Shown here: positions 7,933 to 16,174 of the stretch, one piece after another
Position numbering within the stretch: the first letter of the stretch is position 1
How the letters are laid out: each line of letters starts with the position of its first letter
NCBI RefSeq assembly: GCF_027533845.1
Contig: NZ_JAPZVN010000008.1
Span: 62,001-126,000 of the forward strand
Direction: 5' to 3'
Source of the DNA: Streptomyces sp. RPT161
GTDB lineage: Bacteria; Actinomycetota; Actinomycetes; Streptomycetales; Streptomycetaceae
Length of the DNA: 64,000 bases
Translations under genes and position numbers: made by a program
The notes under the pieces: model-generated
What the model saw: the letters and a program-made list of their open reading frames with translations, nothing else
Told to the model about the DNA's origin: nothing
The model's database searches: none

Positions 7933-9183
7933 GTGAACCAGCAGCCTGCAGACCCGGTGGTACTCACTCAGCCGCCTGACGCGGCACCGACCGCACGTCA
8001 CCCCATAGCCGCGCCAAGGCCGTTGATCGGCGACTCGTGGCAGCGGATGCTGCACACCGCGGTCGACCCCGACCGGGTGAACCACACCGGTTTCCTGCCG
8101 CTGGACGAGATCGAGCACCGCCGCAGGACCTCTCCGCTCGGCGAGGTCCTGCCGACGCTGCGCGAGTCGCTGCGGTCGATCGCCGAGTCCGGCTGCCACA
8201 TCGTCGTGGTCACCGACGCCGACGGCCGGGTGCTGTGGCGGGCCGGGAGCCCGGCGATGCGGCGCAGCGCGGACCGCTTCGAGCTGGTCGAGGGCGCCGC
8301 GTGGACGGAGGACGTGGCGGGGACGAACGGCATCGGCACCGCGCTGGTGACCGGGCACCCGGTGCAGGTGCACTCCACCGAGCACTACGTGCGCGCCCTG
8401 CACCAGCTGACCTGCGCCGCCGCGCCGCTGCACGATCCGCGCGACGGCCGGCTGCTCGGCGTGGTGGACGTGACCTGTCCCGCCGCCACCACGCACCCCA
8501 CCACCCTCGCCCTGGTCAGCGCGGTCGCCCGGGTCGCCGAGGGGGAACTGCGCATCCGGCACTGGGAGTCGGTGGAACGGCTGCGGACGGCCGCCGCACC
8601 GCTGCTGGCGCGGCTGGACGGCCAGGCGGTGGCCGTGGACCGGGACGGCTGGACGGCGGCGATCACCGGTCTGCCGCCGATGGACCGGGTGGCACTGCCC
8701 GAGGCGCCCATGGCGGGCGAGGCGTGGTTGCCGTCGCTGGGGCGGTGCGTGCTGGAGCCGCTGCCGGGCGGCTGGCTGGTACGGGTCGGCCCGGCACGCA
8801 GGCGGGATACCGCCGCGCCCAGCCGGGTCATCCTGAACCTGACCTGCGCCCGGTCCTGGACGGTCACCGTCAGCGGCCCCTCCGGGAGTTGGTCGCAGCG
8901 GCTGAGCCCGCGCCACGCCGAGCTGCTGTTCGCCCTCGCGATGCGCCGGGAGGGCAGCAGCGCCGCCCAGCTGGCGGCCGACCTGTTCGGCGACGCCACC
9001 CGCGAGGTGACCGTTCGGGCCGAACTGTCCCGGCTGCGGCGGAACTTGGCGGGCGTACTGGCCCACCGGCCGTACCGCTTCGCCGACGAGATCGCGGTGG
9101 AACTGCTGCGCCCCGAGAACCGGTTGGACCTGTTGCCGTTCTCCACCGCTCCGGTGGTCCGCGCCGCCCGCACCTCGCCCTGA
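7933..9183 (+). CDS. GAF-domain transcriptional regulator with C-terminal winged helix
   Basis: A 416-residue protein starting at GTG 7933. Residues about 60-215 look like the GAF sensor of AcoR-type regulators: DADGRVLWRAGSPAMRR, then TEDVAGTNGIGTALVTG and a CAAAPLHDP...LLGVVDVT block. The region after residue 300 (LSPRHAELLFALAMRREG, then REVTVRAELSRLRR) resembles a winged-helix DNA-binding or transcriptional-activator domain. There is no AAA+ sigma-54 activator module, which AcoR itself has; that is expected because streptomycetes lack sigma-54. The ligand and targets are unknown. In related genomes such proteins often lie near aldehyde or alcohol dehydrogenases, but none is next to this one. 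It is followed 31 bp later by the Nei gene. Confidence 0.8.
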   Translation: MNQQPADPVVLTQPPDAAPTARHPIAAPRPLIGDSWQRMLHTAVDPDRVNHTGFLPLDEIEHRRRTSPLGEVLPTLRESLRSIAESGCHIVVVTDADGRVLWRAGSPAMRRSADRFELVEGAAWTEDVAGTNGIGTALVTGHPVQVHSTEHYVRALHQLTCAAAPLHDPRDGRLLGVVDVTCPAATTHPTTLALVSAVARVAEGELRIRHWESVERLRTAAAPLLARLDGQAVAVDRDGWTAAITGLPPMDRVALPEAPMAGEAWLPSLGRCVLEPLPGGWLVRVGPARRRDTAAPSRVILNLTCARSWTVTVSGPSGSWSQRLSPRHAELLFALAMRREGSSAAQLAADLFGDATREVTVRAELSRLRRNLAGVLAHRPYRFADEIAVELLRPENRLDLLPFSTAPVVRAARTSP

Positions 9184-9202
9184 GGAACCACCCGGCCGGT
9201 GG

Positions 9203-9208
9203 CAGACT
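9203..9208 (+). promoter_or_regulatory. -10 hexamer of the Fpg/Nei gene (leaderless)
   Basis: CAGACT sits 6 nt before the ATG at 9215 and no Shine-Dalgarno is present, pointing to a leaderless transcript. The same hexamer occurs in the same position before ada-alkA, the RibD-C gene and the P-loop kinase in this window. Confidence 0.5.
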
Positions 9209-9214
9209 GGCGGT

Positions 9215-10084
9215 ATGCCCGAGTTGCCGGAGGTCGAGGCGCTCGCCGGGTTCCTCGGCGAGCGGCTGAGCGGGCGCGCGGTCGAGCGCGTGTACCCGTT
9301 GTCCGTACAGGTCCTCAAGACCTACGACCCGCCGCTGACCAGCCTTGAGGGCCGTACCCTCACCGGCGTCGCACGGCACGGGAAGTTCCTGGACATCGCG
9401 ACCGACGACGGCACGCACCTGGTCGTCCATCTGGCCCGGGCGGGCTGGCTGCGGTGGTCGGACAAGCTGCCGGAGGCGCCGCCGCGCCCGGGCAAGGGGC
9501 CGCTGGCGCTGCGGCTGCTGCTGGCCGAACCGGCGGGCTCGGGCTTCGACCTGACCGAGGCGGGTACGCACAAGCGGCTCGCCGTGTACTGCGTACGCGA
9601 TCCGGCCGAGGTACCGGGCATCGCCCGGCTGGGGCCCGATCCGCTGGACGCGGCGTTCACCCTGGACGTCTTCGCGGGACTGCTGGCGGGTGAGCGCCGT
9701 CAGATCAAGGGCGTGCTACGGGACCAGTCGGTGATCGCCGGAGTCGGCAACGCGTACTCGGACGAGGTGCTGCACGCCGCCCGGATGTCCCCGTTCAAGA
9801 TCGCCGCGACGCTGGACGAGGAGGCGGTCGGCGCGCTTCACGAGGCGCTGCGCGGTACGTTGCGCGATGCCGTGGAGCGGTCGCGGGGGCTGGTGGCGGG
9901 CGAGTTGAAGGCCGAGAAGAAGACCGGCCTGAGGGTGCACGGCCGCACCGGCCAGCCCTGCCCGGTCTGCGGTGACACGGTGCGGGAGGTGTCGTACCGG
10001 GACTCCTCGCTCCAGTACTGCCCCACCTGCCAGACCGGCGGCAGGCCGCTGGCCGACCGGCGGCTGTCCCGGCTGCTGAAGTGA
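9215..10084 (+). CDS. Fpg/Nei family DNA glycosylase
   Basis: A 289-residue bifunctional glycosylase/AP lyase that removes oxidised bases. The mature N-terminus PELPEVE supplies the catalytic Pro2 and Glu3; K57 sits in the RHGKFLD beta-lysine motif. The helix-two-turns-helix region includes QSVIAGVGNAYSDEVL, whose Asn and Tyr contact DNA. The C-terminal zinc finger has C249, C252, C269 and C272. The sequence after the N-terminus differs from classic MutM (short, Nei-like first domain), so whether it prefers 8-oxoguanine or oxidised pyrimidines cannot be told here. Start ATG 9215 is fixed by the need for Pro2. Confidence 0.93.
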   Translation: MPELPEVEALAGFLGERLSGRAVERVYPLSVQVLKTYDPPLTSLEGRTLTGVARHGKFLDIATDDGTHLVVHLARAGWLRWSDKLPEAPPRPGKGPLALRLLLAEPAGSGFDLTEAGTHKRLAVYCVRDPAEVPGIARLGPDPLDAAFTLDVFAGLLAGERRQIKGVLRDQSVIAGVGNAYSDEVLHAARMSPFKIAATLDEEAVGALHEALRGTLRDAVERSRGLVAGELKAEKKTGLRVHGRTGQPCPVCGDTVREVSYRDSSLQYCPTCQTGGRPLADRRLSRLLK

Positions 10085-10100
10085 CGGCCCCGGGTCGCGG

Positions 10101-11537
10101 CTAGGTGGCCTCCGGCATCCGGGCCAGCTCCGAGCGCCGGTAGGAGTACCCGAAGTAGACCACCATCCCGACCAGGAACCAGATGGCGAACCGCGCCCAG
10201 GTCTCCCAGTGCAGGAAGGTGATCAGCCACACCGAGAACAGCGCGCCGATCCCGGGCACCACCGGCATCGCGGGGCAGCGGAAGGCGCGCGGCAGGTCGG
10301 GCCGCCGGTAGCGCAGCACGATCACGGCCACGCAGACCACCACGAACGCCAGCAGGATGCCGATGTTGGTCAACTCCGCCGCCGTACCGATGGGCACGAA
10401 CCCGGCGATGGCCGCCGAGGCCGCGCCCACGATCCAGGTCACCCGGGTCGGCACGTGCCGGGTCGGGTGGGTGTGCGCGAACCACCTGGGCAGCAGCCCG
10501 TCCCGGCTCATCGAGTACCACACCCGGGTGACCCCGAGCATGAAGGTGAACATCACCGTCAGGATGCCGATGATCGCGCCCACCGCGACCACGTTCGCGA
10601 TGCCGTTCAGGCCCACCGACTTGAACGCCGTGGAGAAGCCGCTGGTCCTGTCGATGTCCGTGTAGCGCTGCATCCCGGTCAGCACCAGGCAGGCCAGTAC
10701 GTACAGCACCATCGAGGCGGCGAGCGAGTAGACGATCGCCCTGGGCATGTGGCGCTGGGCGTCCCGCGACTCCTCCGCCGCCGTGCTCATCGCGTCATAG
10801 CCGAAGACGGCGAAGAAGACGGTGGCGGCGCCGGTGAACGTACCGGCCAGGCCGTAGGGGAAGAACGGGTGGTAGTGGGCGGCGCTGATGTGGAGGAACC
10901 CGACCGCGATGACCAGCAGCACCACCACGACCTTGATGCCGACGACCGTGGTCTCGAAGCGGGCCGCGCTGCGGATGCCGAGGGTGAGCAGATAGGCGAT
11001 CAGCAGGCAGAGCACGGCGGCGAACAGGTCGACACGGTGACCGGGGCCGGTGCCGGGGGCGCCGAGCATCCACACCGGCAGCTTGATGCCGGCCTGGCTG
11101 AGCAGGAAGTCGAAGTACCCGGAGATGCCGATGGACACCACCGCGACGATCGCGGTGTACTCAAGCAGCAGGTCCCAGCCGATGAACCAGCCCACGATCT
11201 CCCCGAGCACCGCGTACCCGTAGGTGTAGGCGGAGCCCGCCCGGGGGATGAGCCCGGCGAACTCGGCGTAGCTGAACGCCGCGGCGGCGCTGGCGACGCC
11301 CGCGATCAGGAAGGACACCACGACCGACGGCCCCGCGACGCCGTTGGCCACGGTGCCCGCCAGGGTGAAGATCCCGGCGCCGATGATGCCGCCGATGCCG
11401 ATGGCGGTGAGCTGCCACAGGCCCAGGCTGCGGGTGAGCTGTCCCCCGGTGGCCGCGGCCTCGCCGTCCTCGATCTCCTCGATCGCCTCGACCGGCTTGC
11501 GGCGCAGTACGCCGTGTCCGGCCCGGAGCACGGCCAT
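10101..11537 (-). CDS. APC-family amino acid permease (cationic amino acid transporter type)
   Basis: A 478-residue transporter with about 12-13 hydrophobic spans. The first core helix has the APC signature IGIGGIIGAGIFTLAG, the unwound TM1 that binds the amino group. The N-terminal cytoplasmic part reads RRKPVEAIEEIEDGE. Further family marks are EFAGLIPRAGSAYTYGY, GYDAMSTAAEESRDAQRHMP and VWYSMSRDGLLP. The substrate is not predictable beyond amino acids. It is the first of two APC paralogues in this window; the other, at 58528-60033, shares the same blocks. ATG at 11537 follows GGAGAGGACAC on the minus strand, an acceptable ribosome site. It is convergent with the Nei gene. Confidence 0.92.
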   Translation of the reverse strand: MAVLRAGHGVLRRKPVEAIEEIEDGEAAATGGQLTRSLGLWQLTAIGIGGIIGAGIFTLAGTVANGVAGPSVVVSFLIAGVASAAAAFSYAEFAGLIPRAGSAYTYGYAVLGEIVGWFIGWDLLLEYTAIVAVVSIGISGYFDFLLSQAGIKLPVWMLGAPGTGPGHRVDLFAAVLCLLIAYLLTLGIRSAARFETTVVGIKVVVVLLVIAVGFLHISAAHYHPFFPYGLAGTFTGAATVFFAVFGYDAMSTAAEESRDAQRHMPRAIVYSLAASMVLYVLACLVLTGMQRYTDIDRTSGFSTAFKSVGLNGIANVVAVGAIIGILTVMFTFMLGVTRVWYSMSRDGLLPRWFAHTHPTRHVPTRVTWIVGAASAAIAGFVPIGTAAELTNIGILLAFVVVCVAVIVLRYRRPDLPRAFRCPAMPVVPGIGALFSVWLITFLHWETWARFAIWFLVGMVVYFGYSYRRSELARMPEAT

Positions 11538-11640
11538 GGTGTGTCCTCTCCGCCGACAGTTGACGGCGGCCCATCATCGCTGACCCCCCGCAGCCGTGGA
11601 AGACGCCGCTCCGCTTGATGCCCCGTCGGATCCCATCCGG

Positions 11641-11688
11641 CGGACACGCGTGTCCGCCCCCGCGCGGCTACCGGTTGCGGGGGCGGAC
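11641..11688. terminator. Overlapping palindrome and 12-bp hairpin
   Basis: GTCCGCCCCCGC (11652-11663) pairs perfectly with 11677-11688, a stem 19 bp beyond the stop of the minus-strand secreted-protein gene. It is therefore a likely terminator. It overlaps a perfect 16-bp palindrome CGGACACGCGTGTCCG (11641-11656) that is about 105 bp upstream of the permease start and could instead be an operator for that gene. Confidence 0.6.
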
Positions 11689-11706
11689 CGTGCGGGGCGC
11701 GGTACG

Positions 11707-12405
11707 TCAGTACTTCGAGCCCGCGCGGCGGCGGAGGAGGTAGACCCCGCCACCGGTGACGGCCGCCGCCAGCAGCGTGGCGCCGAGCGCGGCCTGGATC
11801 GTGTTGATGCCGCCGTGGCTGCCGCCGAGGCCGGTCTTGGCGCCCTTGGTCAGCGCACCGCCGCCCTTGGTCGTCGCGCTGCCCTCGCCGCCCTTGGTCA
11901 GCGCACCGCTCTTGGCGCCCTGGACCAGCGTGCCGAGCTTGTGTACCGCGCCCTTCGGCGGGTCGCCCTTGACGGCGGTGTCGCCCACGGTGAAGTCGCC
12001 ACCGGTGATGGACTTGCCGCCGCAGGTGGCGGTGACCTTGTACGCGCCGTTCTTGGCGGTGGAGAAGATCTTCGCGGTGGCGACCGAGGAGCCCTGGTTG
12101 ACGATCCCCTTGAGCGGGGTGCGCGAGAAGACGCTGGACTCGACGATGGCGTTGTAGGTCTTGCCGCTGCCACGGCACGAGCTGCCGTCCACCGTGACGG
12201 TGAGCGTCCCGCCGGGCTTCACGTCCTTGGGCGTGACGATGATGTTGTTCGGGGCGGAGTTGGAGCCGTAGCTCGGGGCGGAGCTGGAGGCGGACGGGTT
12301 CGCGGACGGGTTCGCGGGACCGGACGCCGCCGCCGCGAGGGGCGCGGACAGGCCGAGGGCGGCACCGGCGACGACGGTGACTGCGAGGGCACGAGTGACG
12401 GTCAT
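11707..12405 (-). CDS. Secreted, C-terminally anchored protein paired with a sortase
   Basis: A 232-residue protein. The start ATG (12405-12403) has CAACGGAGGATC in front. Residues 1-27 are a signal peptide with a probable cut after AAA. Then comes a Ser/Pro/Asn-rich stretch, a beta-rich region (TPKDVKPGGTLTVTVDG, with two cysteines) and a Gly/Lys/Thr low-complexity segment in which ALTKG recurs. The end has a hydrophobic span (about 204-222) and a basic RRRAG tail. This is the layout of a cell-wall anchored protein, but I see no LPXTG or LAXTG motif before the span. The divergent neighbour is a class F sortase, and this arrangement of secreted protein and sortase is common in Streptomyces. 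Function unknown. Confidence 0.8.
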   Translation of the reverse strand: MTVTRALAVTVVAGAALGLSAPLAAAASGPANPSANPSASSSAPSYGSNSAPNNIIVTPKDVKPGGTLTVTVDGSSCRGSGKTYNAIVESSVFSRTPLKGIVNQGSSVATAKIFSTAKNGAYKVTATCGGKSITGGDFTVGDTAVKGDPPKGAVHKLGTLVQGAKSGALTKGGEGSATTKGGGALTKGAKTGLGGSHGGINTIQAALGATLLAAAVTGGGVYLLRRRAGSKY

Positions 12406-12726
12406 GGTGATCCTCCGTTGGACGTGCCTGGGGCGAGGCGCCCCGGGATCGGCTGGAGCACGTCCACGTCCGAGACTCACCCGGCCTTTATGCCCCCGCA
12501 TCCGCAAGCCCGTCCGGGCCAGCGCCGCGGGCCCCGCCGGGAAGGGAGTTGGGCCGGTAACACCGCAGGTCACACGCGATCGAAACCGGATTCCTGACGT
12601 TCACTCGGACGGCGGTGGCCCCATCGGGCGACCGGGGGCACGGCCCGCCACCCGTTCGCCCGTCAGATCTCGCCGACCGCGCGGACCACGACTAGCGTTC
12701 CGCACAGCGAGGCTTCAGGAGGAGGC
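12406..12726. promoter_or_regulatory. 321-bp divergent spacer between secreted protein and sortase
   Basis: No gene is supportable here. On the plus strand TAGCGT (12693-12698) is a TAnnnT -10 candidate and AGGAGGAGG precedes the sortase ATG, giving a 5' leader of about 20 nt. I could not find a convincing -35 or a clear minus-strand promoter. Confidence 0.35.
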
Positions 12727-13410
12727 ATGGCGCACATACCCCGGACACCGGAGCCGACGCCGCGTCAGACCGGCACGGACCCCCGCCCCCGACGGCGCGG
12801 CGGTCCGATCCCCCCGGTCGCGATAGCCCTGGCGGCGGTGCTCGGCGGATACCTGGTCCACGACGGCACCACGGCCCATGGCGGCCCGCCGCGCCCCGCC
12901 TCGGTGGACTCACCCACCGACCCGCTCCCGTCCGCCGACGCCCCGGCACCGCTGCCGTTCGCCGCGCCCTCCCGGATCAGGATCCCGGTCATCCGGGTGA
13001 ACGCCCCGGTGATGCGGGTCGGCCAGGACAACGAGGGCGGGGTCGGCGTGCCGCCCCCGCAGAACAAGAACCTCGCCGCCTGGTACGGCGCGGGACCCGC
13101 GCCCGGTCAGAGCGGCACCGCGGTGATGGACGGCCATGTGGACAACAAGGCGGGCCCCGCCGTCTTCTACAACCTCGGCACCCTGCACCGCGGCGACCGC
13201 ATCGAGGTGGCCCGTACCGACGGCCGGACGGCGGTGTTCACCGTCTACGGCATAGAGCTGTTCGCCAAGAGCGCCTTCCCCGCCAAGCGGGTCTACGGCG
13301 ACGCCGGCCGGCCGGAACTGCGGGTGATCACCTGCGGCGGCGCGTTCTCCCGGCGGACCGGGTACGCCGGGAACGTGGTCGTGTTCGCCCGGCTGACCGC
13401 CGAGCGGTAG
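12727..13410 (+). CDS. Class F sortase
   Basis: A 227-residue transpeptidase with one N-terminal membrane span (about 29-44), a Pro-rich linker and a sortase beta-barrel (about 82-225). The catalytic triad is visible: H137 in DGHVDN, C203 in ITCGG and an arginine at 209-210 before TGYAGN. Sortases cleave a sorting motif in a secreted protein and join it to the cell wall; class F enzymes of actinobacteria often lie beside a secreted partner of unknown role. That is the case here, with the 11707-12405 protein divergent. Start ATG 12727 has AGGAGGAGGC in front. The partner lacks a recognisable LPXTG motif, so the true substrate may be elsewhere. Confidence 0.9.
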   Translation: MAHIPRTPEPTPRQTGTDPRPRRRGGPIPPVAIALAAVLGGYLVHDGTTAHGGPPRPASVDSPTDPLPSADAPAPLPFAAPSRIRIPVIRVNAPVMRVGQDNEGGVGVPPPQNKNLAAWYGAGPAPGQSGTAVMDGHVDNKAGPAVFYNLGTLHRGDRIEVARTDGRTAVFTVYGIELFAKSAFPAKRVYGDAGRPELRVITCGGAFSRRTGYAGNVVVFARLTAER

Positions 13411-13546
13411 ACCGCGCGGGGCTTCGCCGGTTTCGTTCGGCTCGGCACCACCGGTCCGCCTTGTCGGCTTGCTCGCCGTCGCGGCGCGATCTCGTCGCCG
13501 CCCCCGGCCGGGCGGCACGCCCGTCGACCGTGGTTGGCTGTGCCGC

Positions 13547-14122
13547 ATGCGCATCACCGTGACCACCTGGTCCCTGGAGCAGACCTCCGCCGCCGACCTC
13601 AGCCCCGCCGCGCAACCGGATCCGCGGGCCGGGATCCGCGTGGTGCGGGCCGAGGTGCCGTGCCCGGCGTTCAGCCGGTTCCTCTACACCGCGGTCGGTG
13701 CGGACGTCTCCTGGACCGACCGGCTGGGGTGGGACCGCGCACGGTGGCGGGAGCATCTGGAGCGGCCGGGCGTGGAGACCTGGGTCGCCTATGAACGCGG
13801 TACGCCCGCGGGCTACCTGGAGTTGGAGGGGCAGGACGAGGGCCGGGTGGAGATCGTCTACTTCGGCCTGCTGCCCGACTTCCGGGGTCGGCGGATCGGC
13901 GGCCATCTGCTGTCGTACGGCACCGCGCGGGCCTGGGACCTGGCGGAGCGCTGGCCGCACCGGGCGCCGACCAAGCGGGTGTGGCTGCACACGTGCAGTC
14001 TGGACGGGCCGCACGCGTTGGCCAATTACGAGCGGCGCGGCTTCCGGGTCTTCGAGACGGTGACCGGCGAGGAGGACAAGCCGGCCATCACGGGCGGCCC
14101 ATGGCCCGACGCGGCACGGTGA
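13547..14122 (+). CDS. GNAT family N-acetyltransferase
   Basis: A 191-residue acetyl-CoA-dependent acyltransferase. The acetyl-CoA loop is FGLLPDFRGRRIGGHLL, preceded by the beta-4 strand EIVYF, and the C-terminal helix region ALANYERRGFRVFE is typical of the fold. The N-terminal half (SFSRFLYTAVGADVSWTDRLGW-like region, residues 40-65) suggests a hydrophobic acceptor pocket, but the substrate is unknown. The start at ATG 13547 is preferred over upstream in-frame codons because the peptide MRITVTTW begins directly at the first strand. It stands between the sortase gene and the sulfur operon, with no visible link to either. Confidence 0.85.
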   Translation: MRITVTTWSLEQTSAADLSPAAQPDPRAGIRVVRAEVPCPAFSRFLYTAVGADVSWTDRLGWDRARWREHLERPGVETWVAYERGTPAGYLELEGQDEGRVEIVYFGLLPDFRGRRIGGHLLSYGTARAWDLAERWPHRAPTKRVWLHTCSLDGPHALANYERRGFRVFETVTGEEDKPAITGGPWPDAAR

Positions 14123-14160
14123 CACGCGACACACCGTCTCACCATCCAAGAAAAGCGCGT

Positions 14161-14208
14161 CCACATTCTGGATAATAGTGGACTCCCCCAACGGGGGCGT
14201 GCCACGCT
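14161..14208 (+). promoter_or_regulatory. Promoter and operator candidate of the sulfur operon
   Basis: A -35-like TGGACT (14179-14184) and a -10-like CACGCT (14203-14208) are 18 bp apart and end 6 nt before the leader-peptide ATG. A CCAC-N13-GTGG inverted repeat (14161-14181) overlaps the -35 and is a candidate regulator site. A CCCCC-AAC-GGGGG hairpin lies in the spacer region. The regulator is not identified. Confidence 0.45.
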
Positions 14209-14214
14209 TCCGTC

Positions 14215-14298
14215 ATGTCTCGCGCTGGAATCGCCTTGGTAGGTCGACTGCACGTCGACCTCGGCCGCATGTCCAGCGCCATCTGTCCGGTGAGCTGA
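14215..14298 (+). CDS. Sulfur-operon leader peptide, 27 residues
   Basis: ATG 14215 to TGA 14296-14298. The peptide begins MSRAGIALVGRLHVDLGRM and ends SSAICPVS. I recognise it as the short leader family found before sulfur and cysteine genes in Streptomyces (typically MSxxGIALVxRxHVDLxRMSSAICP). Related cysteine-containing leader ORFs in mycobacteria were reported to work by cysteine-responsive attenuation. The single cysteine is C24, three codons before the end. There is no Shine-Dalgarno, so leaderless translation is likely. Its role here would be to sense cysteine shortage and let transcription continue into the sulfite reductase gene; that is inference from the family. Confidence 0.8.
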   Translation: MSRAGIALVGRLHVDLGRMSSAICPVS

Positions 14299-14349
14299 CC
14301 CTCCAGCGCCGATCCGTCCACGCTCTTTCGCCGTCGCGGCCGCCCGGGT

Positions 14350-14383
14350 CCCCACCGCATCAGTAATCGCAGGTCAGGTGGGG
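14350..14383 (+). promoter_or_regulatory. Possible attenuator stem between leader peptide and sulfite reductase
   Basis: CCCCACC (14350-14356) can pair with GGTGGGG (14377-14383) around a 20-nt loop, 51 bp after the leader stop and 53 bp before the reductase start. It is the main stem I can find in the leader and a candidate for the attenuation switch. No U-tract follows, so a Rho- or translation-based mechanism is as likely. Confidence 0.35.
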
Positions 14384-14436
14384 TGTCAGTGGGTCCGCAC
14401 CGCGTACCTTGTCCCCGCTCGAAGGACCGTATCGCC

Positions 14437-16134
14437 ATGGCCACCACACCGCGTCCCGAACCCGCCGCACCGTCCCGCCGCAAGGCCGGCCGCCACCGCG
14501 GCGAGGGGCAGTGGGCCGTCGGCCACTTCACCCCGCTGAACGCCAACGAGCAGTTCAAGAAGGATGACGACGGTCTCAATGTGCGGACACGCATTGAGAC
14601 GATCTACGCCCATCGCGGCTTCGACTCCATCGACCCGGCCGACCTGCGCGGACGGATGCGCTGGTGGGGTCTGTACACCCAGCGCAAGCCCGGTATCGAC
14701 GGCGGGAAGACCGCGATCCTCGAACCGGAGGAGCTGGACGACAAGTACTTCATGATGCGGGTGCGCATCGACGGCGGACGGCTCACCGTCGCCCAACTGC
14801 GCGCCATCGGCGAGGTGTCCGAGCAGTACGCCCGCGGCACCGCCGACATCACCGACCGGCAGAACATCCAGCTGCACTGGGTGCGGATCGAGGACGTACC
14901 GGCGATCTGGCAGAAGCTGGAGGCGGTCGGCCTGTCCACCACGGAGGCGTGCGGCGACTGCCCCCGGGTGATCATCGGTTCCCCGGTGGCGGGCATCGCC
15001 GCCGACGAGATCATCGACGGTACGCCCGCGGTCGACGAGATCCACCGGCGGTACATCGGCAGCAAGGAGTTCTCCAATCTGCCGCGGAAGTTCAAGACCG
15101 CCGTCTCCGGCTCGCCGGTGCAGGACGTGGTGCACGAGATCAACGACGTCGCGTTCGTCGGCGTCGTACACCCCGAGCACGGCCCCGGCTTCGACCTGTG
15201 GGTCGGCGGCGGACTGTCCACCAACCCGCGGCTGGCCGAACGCCTGGGCACCTGGGTGCCGTTGGAGGAGGTGGCCGATGTGTGGGCGGGCGTGGTCGGC
15301 ATCTTCCGCGACTACGGCTACCGGCGGCTGCGCACCCGGGCCCGGCTGAAGTTCCTGATGGCCGACTGGGGTCCGCGGAAGTTCCGCCAGGTGCTGGAGG
15401 ACGAGTACCTCAAGCGCAGGCTCGTCGACGGCCCGGCGCCGCAACAGCCCAGCAACCGCTGGCGGGACCACGTCGGCGTGCACGAGCAGAAGGACGGCCG
15501 CTACTACGTCGGCTTCGCACCGCGCGTCGGCCGGGTGGACGGCGCCACCCTGACGAAGATCGCCGAACTGGCCGCCGTCCACGGCTCGGACCGGCTGCGC
15601 ACCACCGTCGAACAGAAGATGATCATCCTCGATGTGGCGCCCGACCAGGTCGACTCGCTGGTCGCCGGGCTTGAGGCACTGGACTTCCAGGTCAAGCCGA
15701 CGCCGTTCCGGCGCGGCACCATGGCCTGCACCGGCATCGAGTTCTGCAAGCTGGCCATCGTGGAGACCAAGGCGCGCGGTGCCTCCCTCATCGACGAACT
15801 GGAGCGCCGCCTACCGGACTTCACCGAGCCCATCACCATCAATGTCAACGGCTGCCCCAACGCCTGCGCCCGCATCCAGACCGCGGACATCGGGCTCAAG
15901 GGCCAGCTGGTGCTCAACGACAAGGGCGAGCAGGTGGAGGGCTTCCAGGTGCACCTGGGCGGCGCGCTCGGCCTGGACCCCGGCTTCGGCCGCAAGGTGC
16001 GCGGCCTGAAGGTCGCCGCCGAGGAACTGCCCGACTACGTCGAGCGGGTGCTGCGCCGCTTCCAGGCCGAGCGCCAGGACGGCGAGCGGTTCGCCGACTG
16101 GGCGGCGAGGGCGAGCGAGGAGGCGCTGTCGTGA
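14437..16134 (+). CDS. sirA: Ferredoxin-dependent sulfite reductase (nitrite/sulfite reductase family)
   Basis: A 565-residue siroheme and 4Fe-4S enzyme reducing sulfite to sulfide with six electrons from ferredoxin. Two nitrite/sulfite reductase half-domains repeat along the chain. Cluster ligands are C431 and C437 (TGIEFC region) and C473 and C477 (NGCPNAC), the usual C-X5-C...C-X3-C pattern. An early conserved block reads TADITDRQNIQLHW. The neighbours cysH, cysC, cysD, cysN and a sirohydrochlorin chelatase make sulfite rather than nitrite the substrate. Start: ATG 14437 with GAAGGA 10 nt upstream; an in-frame upstream ATG lacks a ribosome site. It is the first enzyme gene of the sulfur operon. 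Confidence 0.94.
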   Translation: MATTPRPEPAAPSRRKAGRHRGEGQWAVGHFTPLNANEQFKKDDDGLNVRTRIETIYAHRGFDSIDPADLRGRMRWWGLYTQRKPGIDGGKTAILEPEELDDKYFMMRVRIDGGRLTVAQLRAIGEVSEQYARGTADITDRQNIQLHWVRIEDVPAIWQKLEAVGLSTTEACGDCPRVIIGSPVAGIAADEIIDGTPAVDEIHRRYIGSKEFSNLPRKFKTAVSGSPVQDVVHEINDVAFVGVVHPEHGPGFDLWVGGGLSTNPRLAERLGTWVPLEEVADVWAGVVGIFRDYGYRRLRTRARLKFLMADWGPRKFRQVLEDEYLKRRLVDGPAPQQPSNRWRDHVGVHEQKDGRYYVGFAPRVGRVDGATLTKIAELAAVHGSDRLRTTVEQKMIILDVAPDQVDSLVAGLEALDFQVKPTPFRRGTMACTGIEFCKLAIVETKARGASLIDELERRLPDFTEPITINVNGCPNACARIQTADIGLKGQLVLNDKGEQVEGFQVHLGGALGLDPGFGRKVRGLKVAAEELPDYVERVLRRFQAERQDGERFADWAARASEEALS

Positions 16135-16174
16135 GCGAGGCAGTGGCTACGAGCGAACGCGGAGAGGAAGGGCC

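Noticed and set aside
14215-14436. SAM or cobalamin riboswitch before sulfite reductase
   Set aside because: No conserved riboswitch core was seen; the leader is explained by the short peptide.
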